From Burkholderiales bacterium RIFCSPLOWO2_12_FULL_65_40 (lineage in GTDB: Bacteria > Pseudomonadota > Gammaproteobacteria > Burkholderiales > Burkholderiaceae_C), in NCBI GenBank assembly GCA_001770955.1, contig MESL01000037.1, positions 1 through 58,902 on the forward strand: a stretch of 58,902 bases of DNA, written 5' to 3'. Positions 6,872 to 15,052 of the stretch are shown here, one piece after another. The translations under genes and the position numbers were made by a program. The notes under the pieces were generated by a model that was not told the DNA's origin, did not search any database, and was given only the letters and a program-made list of their open reading frames with translations. Position 1 is the first letter of the stretch. The number at the start of each line of letters is the position of its first letter.

Positions 6872-8098
6872 TCAGGCCAGCAGGTCGCTGAGCGCGCGTG
6901 CGATCACCCGGGTGGCGCGGCGCAGGTCTTCGAGCTCCAGGCGCTCGTCGGCGCGCTTGGCGTGCGATTGCAGCACCGTGCGCGGGCCGGCGCCGTAGAT
7001 CACGCCGGGAATGCCGTGCTGCGCATACAGGCGCACATCGGTGTAGAGCGGTGTGCCCACGGCGGGGATGGGTTCGCCCAGCACCGCCTGGGCGTGCTTC
7101 TGCAGGGCGTCCACCAGCGGGCGGTTGCCCGGCAGCGGCGTCATGGCGTGGGCCAGCAGCAGGCGCCGGATGTCCACCGAGATGCCCGGGCATTCGCCCG
7201 CTGCCTGTGCGATCACGCGGCGGAGGGTCGCCTCGACCTCGGCCGGGTTCTCCTCGGGGATCATGCGGCGGTCGAGCTTGAAGCTGACCTTGCCGGGCAC
7301 CACGTTGGTGTTGGTGCCGCCCTCGATGCGGCCGACGTTGAGGTAGGGGTGCGTGATGCCCGCCACCTGGGACGTGACTTGCTGGTAAAGCCGATTTTGC
7401 GCATACAGAGCGTTCAGGATGTGCACTGCACCCTGCAGCGCATCCACCCCGGTGTGGGGCACGGCGGCATGGGCCATCTTGCCGTGCACGGTCACTTCCA
7501 TCTGCAGGCAGCCGTTGTGCGCCGTGACCACCTCGTAGCTGAAGCCCGCCGCGATCAGGAGATCGGGTTTCGTCAGGCCGTGTTTCAGCAGCCAGCCGGG
7601 CCCGAGCTCGCCACCAAATTCTTCGTCGTAGGTGAAGTGCAGCTCCACCGCTCCCCGCGTGGGCCGGGCGACGGCTTCGAGGGCGCGCACGGCGAAGGTG
7701 AAGCTGGCGAAATCGCTCTTGCTCACGGCCGTGGCGCGGCCATACATCGTGCCGTTCACCACGTCGCCGCCATAGGGGTCGTGCGTCCAGCCCTCGCCAG
7801 GCGGCACCACGTCGCCGTGGGCATTCAGGGCGATGGTGGGGCCGCCGTCGCCATACGGGCGGCGCACGATGAGGTTGGTGATCGACTCCATGCCATAGGC
7901 TTGCACCTCGGCAGTGGGGACGGCGTGCTTTTCGACGGTGAAGCCAAGGCCATTCAACAGCTCGGCCGTGCGTTCGGCGTGCGGTGCGTTGTTGCCGGGG
8001 GGCGTGTCGGTGGGCACGCGCACCAGGGCTTGGAGAAAGCGCACTTCCTCGTCGAAATGCTGGTCGATCCAGGCGTCCAGCGCGGCGTAGTGGGTCAT
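6872..8098 (-). CDS. M20 family metallohydrolase (ArgE/DapE type) in the urate operon
   Basis: A 408-residue zinc hydrolase of the M20 peptidase/deacylase group. Metal-site motifs are visible: NAHGDVVPPGEGW (His-Gly-Asp) near residue 95 and YDEEFGGELGP (Glu pair) near 155, then a dimerisation domain (about 195-310). It is the last gene of a minus-strand run puuE, uraD-allC, M20, with only 9 nt to the preceding gene, so it is co-transcribed with uric acid catabolism. Its substrate is not evident: M20 enzymes hydrolyse N-acyl or N-carbamoyl amino acids and dipeptides. The location suggests a late step after allantoate or deacylation of a related ureido compound, but this is inference. Confidence 0.75.
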   Translation of the reverse strand: MTHYAALDAWIDQHFDEEVRFLQALVRVPTDTPPGNNAPHAERTAELLNGLGFTVEKHAVPTAEVQAYGMESITNLIVRRPYGDGGPTIALNAHGDVVPPGEGWTHDPYGGDVVNGTMYGRATAVSKSDFASFTFAVRALEAVARPTRGAVELHFTYDEEFGGELGPGWLLKHGLTKPDLLIAAGFSYEVVTAHNGCLQMEVTVHGKMAHAAVPHTGVDALQGAVHILNALYAQNRLYQQVTSQVAGITHPYLNVGRIEGGTNTNVVPGKVSFKLDRRMIPEENPAEVEATLRRVIAQAAGECPGISVDIRRLLLAHAMTPLPGNRPLVDALQKHAQAVLGEPIPAVGTPLYTDVRLYAQHGIPGVIYGAGPRTVLQSHAKRADERLELEDLRRATRVIARALSDLLA

Positions 8099-8107
8099 GG
8101 CAGAGTC

Positions 8108-9871
8108 CTAGGCGAGCTGGCGCAACAGCTGGGCGAAGGCCTCGATGGCCAGCTGCATGTCGTTGCTGGTGGTCGATTCGAGCGGGTTGTGGCTGATGCC
8201 GGCGTTTTCTCCGCGCACGAACAGCATGGCCTGGGGCATGATTTCATGCAGTTTCATGGCGTCGTGGCCGGCGCCGCTGGGCATGCGGTGCAGGGGCAGG
8301 CCCAGGGCGTTGACGGCGCGCTCCCAGCGGTGCTGCCAGTCGTAGGCGCTGGGCGCCGCCGATGCGCGCATCGCTTCTTCGACGGTGCAGCGCAGGCCCC
8401 GGCGCTCGGCGATGCGTTGCAGGCTGGTCAGCACGTCGTGGGCCAGCGCGTCGCGCTGCGCATCGTTGGGCGCGCGCAGATCGATGCTGAAATGGCAGCG
8501 CCCCGGCACCACGTTGATGGACCCGCCCGGCACGTTGAGCAGGCCCACGGTGGCCACCGAGTCGCCGTCGATGTTGGCGCGCTCTTCCAGGTACAGCGCC
8601 AGCTCGGCCACGCCGACGGCGGCGTCGCGGCGGCGGTCCATGGGCGTGGTGCCTGCATGGCTGGCCATGCCGACCATCTCGCACAGGTAGCGCACGCTGC
8701 CGTTGATGGAGGTGACCACGCCCAGGGGCAGGTCGAGTTCGCTCAGCACCGGGCCCTGTTCGATGTGCACCTCGACAAAGCCCAGATAGTTCGCCGGGTT
8801 GCGCTGCAGGCGGGGGATGTCCTCGATGCGCAGGCCGGCCTGCGTCATGGCCGAGCGCAGGCTGATGCCCTGGGCGTCCTTCTGGTCGAGCCAGGCCGGG
8901 TCGAACTGGCCCAGCAGGGCGCTGGAGCCGAGAAAGGTGGCCTTGAAGCGCTGGCCTTCTTCCTCGGCGAAGGCCACCACTTCGATGTTGTACGACAGCC
9001 GCTTGCCCGCGCGGTGCAGCTCGCGCACGCAGGCCATGGGCACGAAGATGCCCAGGCGGCCGTCGTATTTGCCGCCGTTGCGCACGGTGTCATAGTGCGA
9101 GCCCATCAGCAGCGTGCGCATGCCGGGCGCGCTGGCATGGTAGCGGCCGACCACGTTGCCCACGGCGTCGATCTGCGCTTCGTCAAAGCCGCATTCCAGC
9201 ATCTGGTCGCGCAGATGCCGGGCGCAGGCCCGGTGCGCCTCGGTGAGGTAGGTCACCGTCAGCTGGCCCTGCTCGGCGTAGCCCGGGTCGCTGTACCGGG
9301 CCAGGGCTTCGTGCCAGTCCCAGACCTCGTTGCCGAGCACGGGCTCGGCGCCAAAACGGTCGTTCAGGCGCAGCTCGGCGATGCGGTGGATGTTGCGCAG
9401 TGCCTCGGCGCGCTCGAAATCCGGGTGGTTGTGCAGCCTGCGGGCCAGTGTGTCGATGATCTGCTGCCGGGTCAGCCCGGTGCCGCGCGGGCCGCGCACC
9501 GCCAGGATGAACGGGAAGCCAAAGCGCGTGTTGTAGGCCGTGTTGAGCTGCTGGAGGCGCTCGAACTCCTGCGGGGTGCAGTGCGTCAGGCCCGCTGCGC
9601 TTTGCTCCTGGCTGGATTCGGCCGTGAGCTGCTGGCCGACCATGGCTTTGCCCGCCAGTTCGGGGTGGGCGCGGATCAGTTGCAGCTGCGCCTCGGGTTC
9701 GGCATTGCGCACCACGGCGGCCATGACGGATTTGAGGTGCGCCAGCGAGCGCAGCGGGCGCTGTGCGAGGGCCTGGCGTGCGATCCAGGGCGAGTGTTCA
9801 TAGATGCCGTCCAGCGCCCGCAGGGCATCGGACAGGGCGGCGGTGTTGAGTTGCTCAAGGGTCATTGCCAT
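8108..9871 (-). CDS. Bifunctional OHCU decarboxylase / allantoate amidohydrolase
   Basis: A 587-residue fusion. Residues 1-165 are UraD, which decarboxylates 2-oxo-4-hydroxy-4-carboxy-5-ureidoimidazoline to S-allantoin; the HPELAGK motif with catalytic His69 and the FGFPFILAVRG segment are present. Residues about 175-587 are AllC, the dinuclear metal enzyme that hydrolyses allantoate to ureidoglycine, CO2 and ammonia; GSHYDTVRNGGKYDG, FAEEEGQRF, EVHIEQGPVL and SHAGTTPMDRR are intact. The two activities are not consecutive: allantoinase (PuuE) acts between them and is encoded immediately upstream, 3 nt away. Start at 9871; an ATG two codons later is equally possible. Confidence 0.92.
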   Translation of the reverse strand: MAMTLEQLNTAALSDALRALDGIYEHSPWIARQALAQRPLRSLAHLKSVMAAVVRNAEPEAQLQLIRAHPELAGKAMVGQQLTAESSQEQSAAGLTHCTPQEFERLQQLNTAYNTRFGFPFILAVRGPRGTGLTRQQIIDTLARRLHNHPDFERAEALRNIHRIAELRLNDRFGAEPVLGNEVWDWHEALARYSDPGYAEQGQLTVTYLTEAHRACARHLRDQMLECGFDEAQIDAVGNVVGRYHASAPGMRTLLMGSHYDTVRNGGKYDGRLGIFVPMACVRELHRAGKRLSYNIEVVAFAEEEGQRFKATFLGSSALLGQFDPAWLDQKDAQGISLRSAMTQAGLRIEDIPRLQRNPANYLGFVEVHIEQGPVLSELDLPLGVVTSINGSVRYLCEMVGMASHAGTTPMDRRRDAAVGVAELALYLEERANIDGDSVATVGLLNVPGGSINVVPGRCHFSIDLRAPNDAQRDALAHDVLTSLQRIAERRGLRCTVEEAMRASAAPSAYDWQHRWERAVNALGLPLHRMPSGAGHDAMKLHEIMPQAMLFVRGENAGISHNPLESTTSNDMQLAIEAFAQLLRQLA

Positions 9872-9874
9872 GGT

Positions 9875-10831
9875 TCAAGCCTGGTTGGCGGTACAGGGGT
9901 GCGTCTGCGTCCAGTGGCGCGCGATGTCGATACGGCGGGCTACCCACACGTGGCGGTGCAGCTGGATATGGTCCAGAAAGCGCTGCAGCGCCGTGATGCG
10001 CCCGGGGCGCCCCAGCAGGCGGCAGTGCATGCCGACGCTCATCATTTTGGGCCGGTCCAGGCCGGCCGGGTCGCCCTCGGCATAGAGCGCGTCGAAAGTG
10101 TCCTTCAGGTACTGGAAGAACGGGTCGGCGTGCGAATAGCCCTGGGGCAGCGCAAAGCGCATGTCGTTGCAGTCCAGCGTGTAGGGCACGATGAGCTGGG
10201 GCACCACGCTGCCGTCGGTGCGGCGCACCTGCATCCAGAACGGCAGGTCGTCGCCGTAGTAGTCGCTGTCGTAGGCGAAGCCGCCGTGGTCGGCCACCAA
10301 CCGCCGGGTGTTGGGGCTGTCGCGCCCGGTGTACCAGCCCAGGGCCCTTTCGCCCGTCATGCGCTGGAGGATGTCCATCGCTTCCTGCAGGTGGGCACGC
10401 TCGATGTCTTCGGGCACGTCCTGATAGTGAATCCACTTGAGGCCGTGGCAGGCGATTTCGTGGCCGAGTTCCATGAACGCCTGCGTCACATCGGGGTGCC
10501 GCTGCAGCGCGCTCGCCACGCCGAACACGGTGAGCGGCAGACCGCGCTGCTCGAACTCGCGCAGGATGCGCCAGACGCCCGCACGCGATCCGTATTCGTA
10601 GATGCTCTCCATGCTCATGTGGCGCCCGGGGTGGCTGGCCGGGTTGAACATCTCCGAGAGGAACTGCTCCGAACCCGTGTCGCCGTGCAGCACGCAGTTC
10701 TCGCCCCCTTCCTCGTAGTTCAGCACGAACTGCACGGCGATGCGCGCGCCGCCAGGCCATCGGGCGTGGGGCGGATGCCTTCCGTGGCCGACAAGGTCGC
10801 GGGGGTAGGGGGCGGTGGTGTCGTAGGTCAT
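9875..10831 (-). CDS. puuE: Allantoinase PuuE, polysaccharide-deacetylase fold
   Basis: Metal-independent allantoinase that opens the ring of S-allantoin to give allantoate, unrelated to the amidohydrolase-type AllB. The 318-residue product has the family's diagnostic segments: VQFVLNYEEGGE near residue 35, ESIYEYGSRAGVWR, the HEIACHGLKW motif and YDSDYYGDDLPF. The start at 10831 (MTYDTTAPYPRDL) fits usual PuuE length; a longer frame upstream is of poor quality. It is the first gene of the minus-strand operon with uraD-allC and M20, and divergent from uraH, with an 18-bp palindrome in the shared intergenic region. Confidence 0.92.
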   Translation of the reverse strand: MTYDTTAPYPRDLVGHGRHPPHARWPGGARIAVQFVLNYEEGGENCVLHGDTGSEQFLSEMFNPASHPGRHMSMESIYEYGSRAGVWRILREFEQRGLPLTVFGVASALQRHPDVTQAFMELGHEIACHGLKWIHYQDVPEDIERAHLQEAMDILQRMTGERALGWYTGRDSPNTRRLVADHGGFAYDSDYYGDDLPFWMQVRRTDGSVVPQLIVPYTLDCNDMRFALPQGYSHADPFFQYLKDTFDALYAEGDPAGLDRPKMMSVGMHCRLLGRPGRITALQRFLDHIQLHRHVWVARRIDIARHWTQTHPCTANQA

Positions 10832-10902
10832 GCGGGGGGGGCCGGGGAAAGAGCGTTGTGGGCGGGGCTCGGCTTGCATGCCGCGATGATAGAAGGAACG
10901 GG

Positions 10903-10920
10903 CGGAGTGCATACACTCCG
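10903..10920. promoter_or_regulatory. Perfect palindrome between puuE and uraH, candidate operator
   Basis: CGGAGTGCATACACTCCG is a perfect 7-bp inverted repeat around CATA. Its central TGCATACACT recurs exactly upstream of puuD at 12913-12922. It is placed to control both divergent purine genes. No regulator gene can be assigned from the window. Confidence 0.4.
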
Positions 10921-10969
10921 GATCTCATCAGGCGGCCATTTCCGGCGGCCCTTCACCAGGAGATTCCCC

Positions 10970-11320
10970 ATGGGCTTGAGCACCCACGTTCTGGACACCA
11001 TGCACGGTGGCCCCGCCGCCGGCATGGCGGTGGCCTTGTATGCCACCGAGGGCGAGTCCGCCACGCTACTCCAGCGTCTGGTGCTGAACCAGGACGGACG
11101 CCCCGACGCCCCGCTGTTCGACCATGCCAGCCTGCGCGTGGGAACCTACCGCTTGCGCTTCGATGTGGCGGGCTACTTCAAGGCGCGCGGCGTGCAGTTG
11201 CCCGAGCCCCCGTTCCTCGATCAGGTGAATCTCGATTTCGGCATTGCCCATGCCGACCAGCACTACCACGTGCCGCTGCTGGTCAGCCCCTGGAGCTATT
11301 CGACCTACCGGGGGTCGTGA
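10970..11320 (+). CDS. uraH: 5-hydroxyisourate hydrolase (transthyretin-like)
   Basis: Hydrolyses 5-hydroxyisourate, the product of urate oxidase, to OHCU, the substrate of UraD. The protein is 116 residues and carries the family hallmarks: STHVLDTMHGGPAAGM at the N-terminus (catalytic His), the central Arg in GTYRLRFDVAGYF, the HYHVPLLVSPWSYSTYRGS end with the signature C-terminal YRGS. Start ATG at 10970 has AGGAGA 6 nt upstream. Single gene on the plus strand, divergent from puuE. Cytoplasmic; no signal peptide. Confidence 0.95.
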   Translation: MGLSTHVLDTMHGGPAAGMAVALYATEGESATLLQRLVLNQDGRPDAPLFDHASLRVGTYRLRFDVAGYFKARGVQLPEPPFLDQVNLDFGIAHADQHYHVPLLVSPWSYSTYRGS

Positions 11321-11321
11321 G

Positions 11322-11412
11322 GTGCTATGAAAATATGAGCTGCTTGCGCTCTATTCGCAATCTTTTGAATATCAAAAGTGCATGAAAACGCCTGAAATAA
11401 AGCGCAGCACGC
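11322..11412. repeat. AT-rich Comamonadaceae-type intergenic repeat
   Basis: The segment between uraH and the convergent lipoprotein gene has GTGCTATGAAAATATGAGCT, TTGCGCT and GCATGAAAACGCCTGAAATA, one full copy of the interrupted AT-rich palindrome. Its position at two convergent 3' ends suggests it may end both transcripts. Confidence 0.5.
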
Positions 11413-11420
11413 TCCTTTTT

Positions 11421-11978
11421 TCAGAGCTGCCCCTCGGTCAGCGTGTCGAGCTGGAACTTGCCGCTCTTGTCCCACAGCCAGGTGTCGGTGTAGGTGACCT
11501 TGCCCATGCGGGCCGGCACAGGGTAGGGCGCGGCAGCACGTGCGGTGCGCTCGATCTCGGCCACCACCTCGGGGGCATGGCGCGGTGCGCGCAGCCAGTG
11601 CACGCGGGTCACGCTGCCCTTGCGGTCGATGTCCACCTCCAGCACCCCGATGGCGTAGAGCTGGGGCTGCAGCTTGCCCTTGAAGATGCGCTCGGCGTTC
11701 TGCCCGTACAGGTGGCGGGCGGCGTCCTTGCGATAGTCGCGTGGTGTGCGGGCGTTCGAGGGCTCGGGGGCCGCAGGGGGCGTGGGTGTGGCCCGCTTGC
11801 TGCTTGCCGTGCCGGTGGTGCTGGGCGTGTCGGTGCCGGCGGCGCGGCTGTCGGGCGGCGCCGCGCTGTCGGGTGCGGAGGACTTGCAGGCGGATACAAC
11901 GGCGGTGATGGCGGCCATCAGTCCGGCCAGCAGCCAGGAGCTCCGCGTTTTGGAGCGGGGCGAAGGGTTCGGGTCCAT
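11421..11978 (-). CDS. TonB-like lipoprotein of unknown role
   Basis: A 185-residue protein with an N-terminal hydrophobic helix ending in a lipobox-like VVSAC (Cys near 33), then a Pro/Ser/Thr-rich spacer (about 35-75) and a C-terminal domain (about 85-185) resembling the TonB C-terminal fold: AIGVLEVDIDRKGSVTRVHW and the final DKSGKFQLDTL. Such proteins may act as energy transducers or as cell-envelope TonB relics; no Gln-Pro/Lys-Pro spacer of classical TonB and no ExbBD neighbours are seen. The start at 11978 (MDPNPSPRSKTRSSW) gives a plausible signal sequence. It is divergent from xdhC by about 70 nt. Confidence 0.65.
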   Translation of the reverse strand: MDPNPSPRSKTRSSWLLAGLMAAITAVVSACKSSAPDSAAPPDSRAAGTDTPSTTGTASSKRATPTPPAAPEPSNARTPRDYRKDAARHLYGQNAERIFKGKLQPQLYAIGVLEVDIDRKGSVTRVHWLRAPRHAPEVVAEIERTARAAAPYPVPARMGKVTYTDTWLWDKSGKFQLDTLTEGQL

Positions 11979-12049
11979 GCGAGCGGTCGGTAAGTTGCAG
12001 GAAGCGCCCCGTGCCCGGGGCCATGGTGACCTGATGAGAGGCCGATAGC

Positions 12050-12871
12050 GTGGCATTTTTGCACCTTTTCCTCCAGGGCCTTGAAACGGCCCCGGCCTGC
12101 CTGGTGAGTGTGGAGCGCACCGAAGGCTCGGTGCCGCGCGAGCGCGGCGCCTGGATGGCCGTCTTTGACCGCCAGGTGGTGGGCACCATCGGCGGCGGGC
12201 ATGTGGAATTCCAGGCCATCGCCGAGGCGCGCCGCCGGCTGGGCGGTGCGGGCGGGCCACCGGTTCTGCGCCATGCGCTGGGCCCCAGCCTGGGTCAGTG
12301 CTGCGGCGGGGTCATGCACCTGCGTTTCGAGGGGGTGGGGGCCGAGGACCGCGACGCGCTGGCCCGGCGCCTGGCGCCCCGGCGCGATCCGGTGGCGCTG
12401 TTTGGCGGCGGCCATGTGGGCCAGGCGCTGGCGCGCGTGCTGGCGCCGCTGCCGTTCCAGCTCACCTGGATCGACAGCCGCGACGGCATCTTCCCGCAGG
12501 ATGCTCCGCAAGATGTAGCCTGCGAGCATTCCGACCCCGTGCAGGCTGCCGTGCCGGGCCTGGCGCCCGGTGCACGCGTGCTCATCATGAGCTTCAGCCA
12601 CGCCGAAGACCTGGACGTGGTGGCTGCCTGCCTGCGCCGCCAGCGTGAGCGGGGCGACCTGCCCTTCATCGGCCTGATCGGCAGCCGCAGCAAATGGGCC
12701 ACCTTCCGCCACCGCCTGCAGGAGCGCGGCTTCACCGAGGCGGAACTGGCGCAGGTGACCTGCCCGATCGGCGTGCCCGGCATTGCGGGCAAGGCGCCCG
12801 AGGTCATCGCTGTGGCCGTGGCGGCGCAGCTGTTGCAGACCTTGCCGCCCGATGGACAGGACGGCGTCTGA
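12050..12871 (+). CDS. xdhC: Xanthine dehydrogenase accessory protein XdhC
   Basis: XdhC binds molybdenum cofactor, promotes its sulfuration and inserts it into XdhB. The 273-residue product has the N-terminal XdhC/CoxI domain with GTIGGGHVEFQA and the Cys-containing GPSLGQCCGG motif (about residue 80-90), then a Rossmann-like domain (about 118-265) with LFGGGHVGQALARVL and GLIGSRSKWATF. Start is GTG at 12050, preceded by GAGAGG. It is separated from xdhAB by about 13 kb but lies just upstream of puuD in the same direction, so the urate-forming and urate-consuming steps remain linked. Confidence 0.92.
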   Translation: MAFLHLFLQGLETAPACLVSVERTEGSVPRERGAWMAVFDRQVVGTIGGGHVEFQAIAEARRRLGGAGGPPVLRHALGPSLGQCCGGVMHLRFEGVGAEDRDALARRLAPRRDPVALFGGGHVGQALARVLAPLPFQLTWIDSRDGIFPQDAPQDVACEHSDPVQAAVPGLAPGARVLIMSFSHAEDLDVVAACLRRQRERGDLPFIGLIGSRSKWATFRHRLQERGFTEAELAQVTCPIGVPGIAGKAPEVIAVAVAAQLLQTLPPDGQDGV

Positions 12872-12910
12872 TGCGCGGCGCCTCATTCCGTGCCGCCACC
12901 GCGCACGGGT

Positions 12911-12927
12911 TTTGCATACACTTTGCA
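12911..12927. promoter_or_regulatory. Second copy of the TGCATACACT motif, upstream of puuD
   Basis: TTTGCATACACTTTGCA lies about 115 nt before puuD. Ten bases (12913-12922) are identical to the centre of the puuE-uraH palindrome; here the flanks are not palindromic, though TTTGCA is directly repeated. It could be a shared operator half or part of a -10 region. Confidence 0.3.
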
Positions 12928-13041
12928 TCCTCCGGTCGCAGCGGAGCCTTGGCGGTGCACTCCGCTTTGGAGCGCGGCCCATGCTGTTCAGAGCGCCCGC
13001 AGTGGTGAATGGCGTTTGGCTTCTCGCCAAGGGTGAAATAC

Positions 13042-14259
13042 ATGGAAAGCTACCTTCTCGACTGGGCCAACCTGCTGCTGCGCTGGCTGCATGTCATCAC
13101 CGCCATCGCCTGGATCGGCTCCTCGTTCTACTTCGTCTTCCTCGACAGCAGCCTCACGCCGCCCGAGGACGAGGACCTGAAGAAGCAGGGTGTGAGCGGC
13201 GAACTCTGGGCCGTGCACGGCGGGGGCTTCTACCACCCGGTCAAGTTCAACGTCGCGCCGCCCAAACTCCCCGGCCACCTGCACTGGTTCTATTGGGAGA
13301 GCTACAGCACCTGGCTCAGCGGCTTTGCGCTGTTCACCGTGTCCTACCTCTGGAGCGCGGGCACCTATCTGGTGGACAAGTCGCGCATGGACTGGGCGCC
13401 GTCCACGGCCGTGGTCGCTGCACTGTCCTTTCTGGTGGTGTTCTGGCTGCTGTACGACGCCATCTGCCGCGCCTTCGGCCAGAGCAAAAACGGCGACGCG
13501 ATCGTCGGCGCGCTGGTGTTCGTGCTGGTGTGCATCGCGTCGTGGCTGGCGTGCCACTGGTTTGCCGGGCGCGCGGCGTTTCTGCTGGTGGGCGCGATGA
13601 TGGCCACGGCCATGAGCGCCAACGTGTTCTTCTGGATCATTCCGGGCCAGAGAACCGTGGTGGCGCAGATCCAGGCCGGCCAGCCGGTGGACCCGCTCCA
13701 CGGCAAGCGCGGCAAGCAGCGCAGCGTGCACAACACCTACTTCACGCTGCCGGTGCTGTTTGCCATGCTCAGCGGGCACTACAGCTTCACCTGGGGCCAC
13801 CCGCAGAACTGGCTGGTGCTCATCCTCATGATGTTCGCGGGTGCAGCCATCCGGCAGTTCTTCGTACTGCGCCACGGCTACAAGCTGGGGCGCAACGGCC
13901 ACCCCTGGCCTTATGCGCTGGCGGGCGTGGCGGTGCTGGCGGGCGCGGTGGTCTGGCTGCGTCCGGTTGCTCCTGTTTCAATAGCTGGTAGCGCCCAACC
14001 AGCGGGCGCCATCGGCGGATTTGACTACAAGGAAGTGCAGTCCGTGCTGCAGCAGCGCTGCGTGCAGTGCCACGGCCCCGAGGTGCAGATGAAGGGCGTG
14101 CGCCTGGACACGCCCGACCAGGTGGCGCCGCGCGCCCAGCTCATCTACCAGCAGGTGGTGCTGCAAAAGCTCATGCCCATGAACAACGCCACGCAGATGA
14201 CCGAGGCCGAGCGCGCGCTCATCGCACGCTGGTTCCAGGCGGGCGCACAGGTGCATTGA
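13042..14259 (+). CDS. puuD: Membrane-bound urate hydroxylase PuuD with cytochrome c domain
   Basis: Oxidises urate to 5-hydroxyisourate and passes electrons to the respiratory chain rather than making peroxide. The 405-residue protein has an N-terminal multi-helix membrane domain (about 1-305; typical ITAIAWIGSSFYFVFLD and LPGHLHWFYWESYSTW segments) and a periplasmic C-terminal cytochrome c domain with heme motif CVQCH at 340-344. Start ATG at 13042 (MESYLLDWANLLL) has AAGGGTG upstream and gives the usual length. The linker between the two domains (about 308-323) is encoded by a copy of the AT-rich repeat. Downstream gene is convergent with only 3 nt between the stops. Confidence 0.93.
   Translation: MESYLLDWANLLLRWLHVITAIAWIGSSFYFVFLDSSLTPPEDEDLKKQGVSGELWAVHGGGFYHPVKFNVAPPKLPGHLHWFYWESYSTWLSGFALFTVSYLWSAGTYLVDKSRMDWAPSTAVVAALSFLVVFWLLYDAICRAFGQSKNGDAIVGALVFVLVCIASWLACHWFAGRAAFLLVGAMMATAMSANVFFWIIPGQRTVVAQIQAGQPVDPLHGKRGKQRSVHNTYFTLPVLFAMLSGHYSFTWGHPQNWLVLILMMFAGAAIRQFFVLRHGYKLGRNGHPWPYALAGVAVLAGAVVWLRPVAPVSIAGSAQPAGAIGGFDYKEVQSVLQQRCVQCHGPEVQMKGVRLDTPDQVAPRAQLIYQQVVLQKLMPMNNATQMTEAERALIARWFQAGAQVH
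13967..14011. repeat. Repeat copy inside puuD (linker)
   Basis: TGCTCCTGTTTCAATAGCTG followed by GTAGCGCCCAACCAGCGGGCGC matches the half-element found between genes elsewhere in the window. It is read in frame as part of the flexible linker before the cytochrome c domain. Confidence 0.5.
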
Positions 14260-14262
14260 GCG

Positions 14263-14886
14263 TCAGCGGACTTCGAGTCCGAGGCCGCGCAGGTAGGTGG
14301 CGATGGTGCAGCGCCCGGCCTGCACCAGGTCGAAGGCTTCGGTGTCGAGCAGCCAGCTTTGCAGCAGCCCTTCGACCAGCACCTGCTGGCCCAGGGCGGC
14401 CATGTCGGGCGATACGGCGGCAGGGCAGGGGCGCTGGGCAAAGGCATGCTCCAGAGCGCTGCGGTTGCGCGCCAGCCACTGGCGGTGCAGCGTCAGGTGG
14501 CGGGCCTGCACGGCGTCGAGCTCTGCCACGTATTCCACGCGGTGCGTGCCGATCTGCATCACGCGGCGCAGCGATGCATCGGTGGCGATGTGCCGCAGCG
14601 CTTCGAGAATGGCGGCATACACCTGGTCCATGCCCGGGGCGGGCGCCCCCGGTGGCGGCTGCGCAATCAGTTGTTCCAGCGGCCCGGTGGCGCGCTCCAT
14701 CATGGCGTTGAACAGGTCTGCCTTGTCCTTGAAATGCCAGTAGATCGCGCCCCGGGTGGCACCGGCGGCCATCGCGATGTCGTTGAGCGAGGTGCGCGAC
14801 ACCCCTTTTTCCTCAAACAGGCGTTCGGCGGCATCGAGCAAGGTGTTGCGCGTTGCCTGGGCATCGGCTTTGGTGCGACGGGCCAT
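14263..14886 (-). CDS. TetR-family repressor of the adjacent efflux pump (AcrR/TtgR type)
   Basis: A 207-residue regulator with the N-terminal helix-turn-helix (about 10-56: GVSRTSLNDIAMAAGATRGA, YWHFKDKADLFNAM) and a C-terminal ligand-binding domain of the AcrR/TtgR/MexR-like group. Start ATG at 14886 (MARRTKADAQ) is chosen because AGGAG lies 8 nt upstream; an ATG two codons earlier is too close to that site. It is divergent from the efflux operon, with a palindrome similar to the AcrR operator between them, so it very likely represses both itself and the pump and is released by hydrophobic drugs or aromatic compounds. Confidence 0.88.
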   Translation of the reverse strand: MARRTKADAQATRNTLLDAAERLFEEKGVSRTSLNDIAMAAGATRGAIYWHFKDKADLFNAMMERATGPLEQLIAQPPPGAPAPGMDQVYAAILEALRHIATDASLRRVMQIGTHRVEYVAELDAVQARHLTLHRQWLARNRSALEHAFAQRPCPAAVSPDMAALGQQVLVEGLLQSWLLDTEAFDLVQAGRCTIATYLRGLGLEVR

Positions 14887-14916
14887 GGGCATTTCTCCTG
14901 GAGGCAAGCCCTTTAC

Positions 14917-14944
14917 TATACATACATTCAAGGATGTATATATA
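14917..14944. promoter_or_regulatory. AcrR-like operator between repressor and efflux genes
   Basis: The sequence TATACATACATTCAAGG followed by ATGTATATATA is an imperfect palindrome resembling the E. coli AcrR operator (TACATACATT with the inverted AATGTATGTA). It lies about 30 nt before the repressor start and about 110 nt before the acrA start. Confidence 0.65.
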
Positions 14945-15052
14945 CTCCAGCATTCCACATCCGCTAATGGCGGGTGTACGCACGTTTCACAGAAAAAACC
15001 TAGACTGCCTGCTTTCGTGCACGCCACGGACGGACTTTTCCGAAGGAATCCC

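Noticed and set aside
6527..11320. A 1597-codon open frame on the plus strand
   Set aside because: It runs antisense to the M20, uraD-allC and puuE genes, has the His/Gln/Ala-rich composition of GC-rich shadow frames and joins uraH only by chance frame agreement; uraH has its own start and ribosome-binding site.
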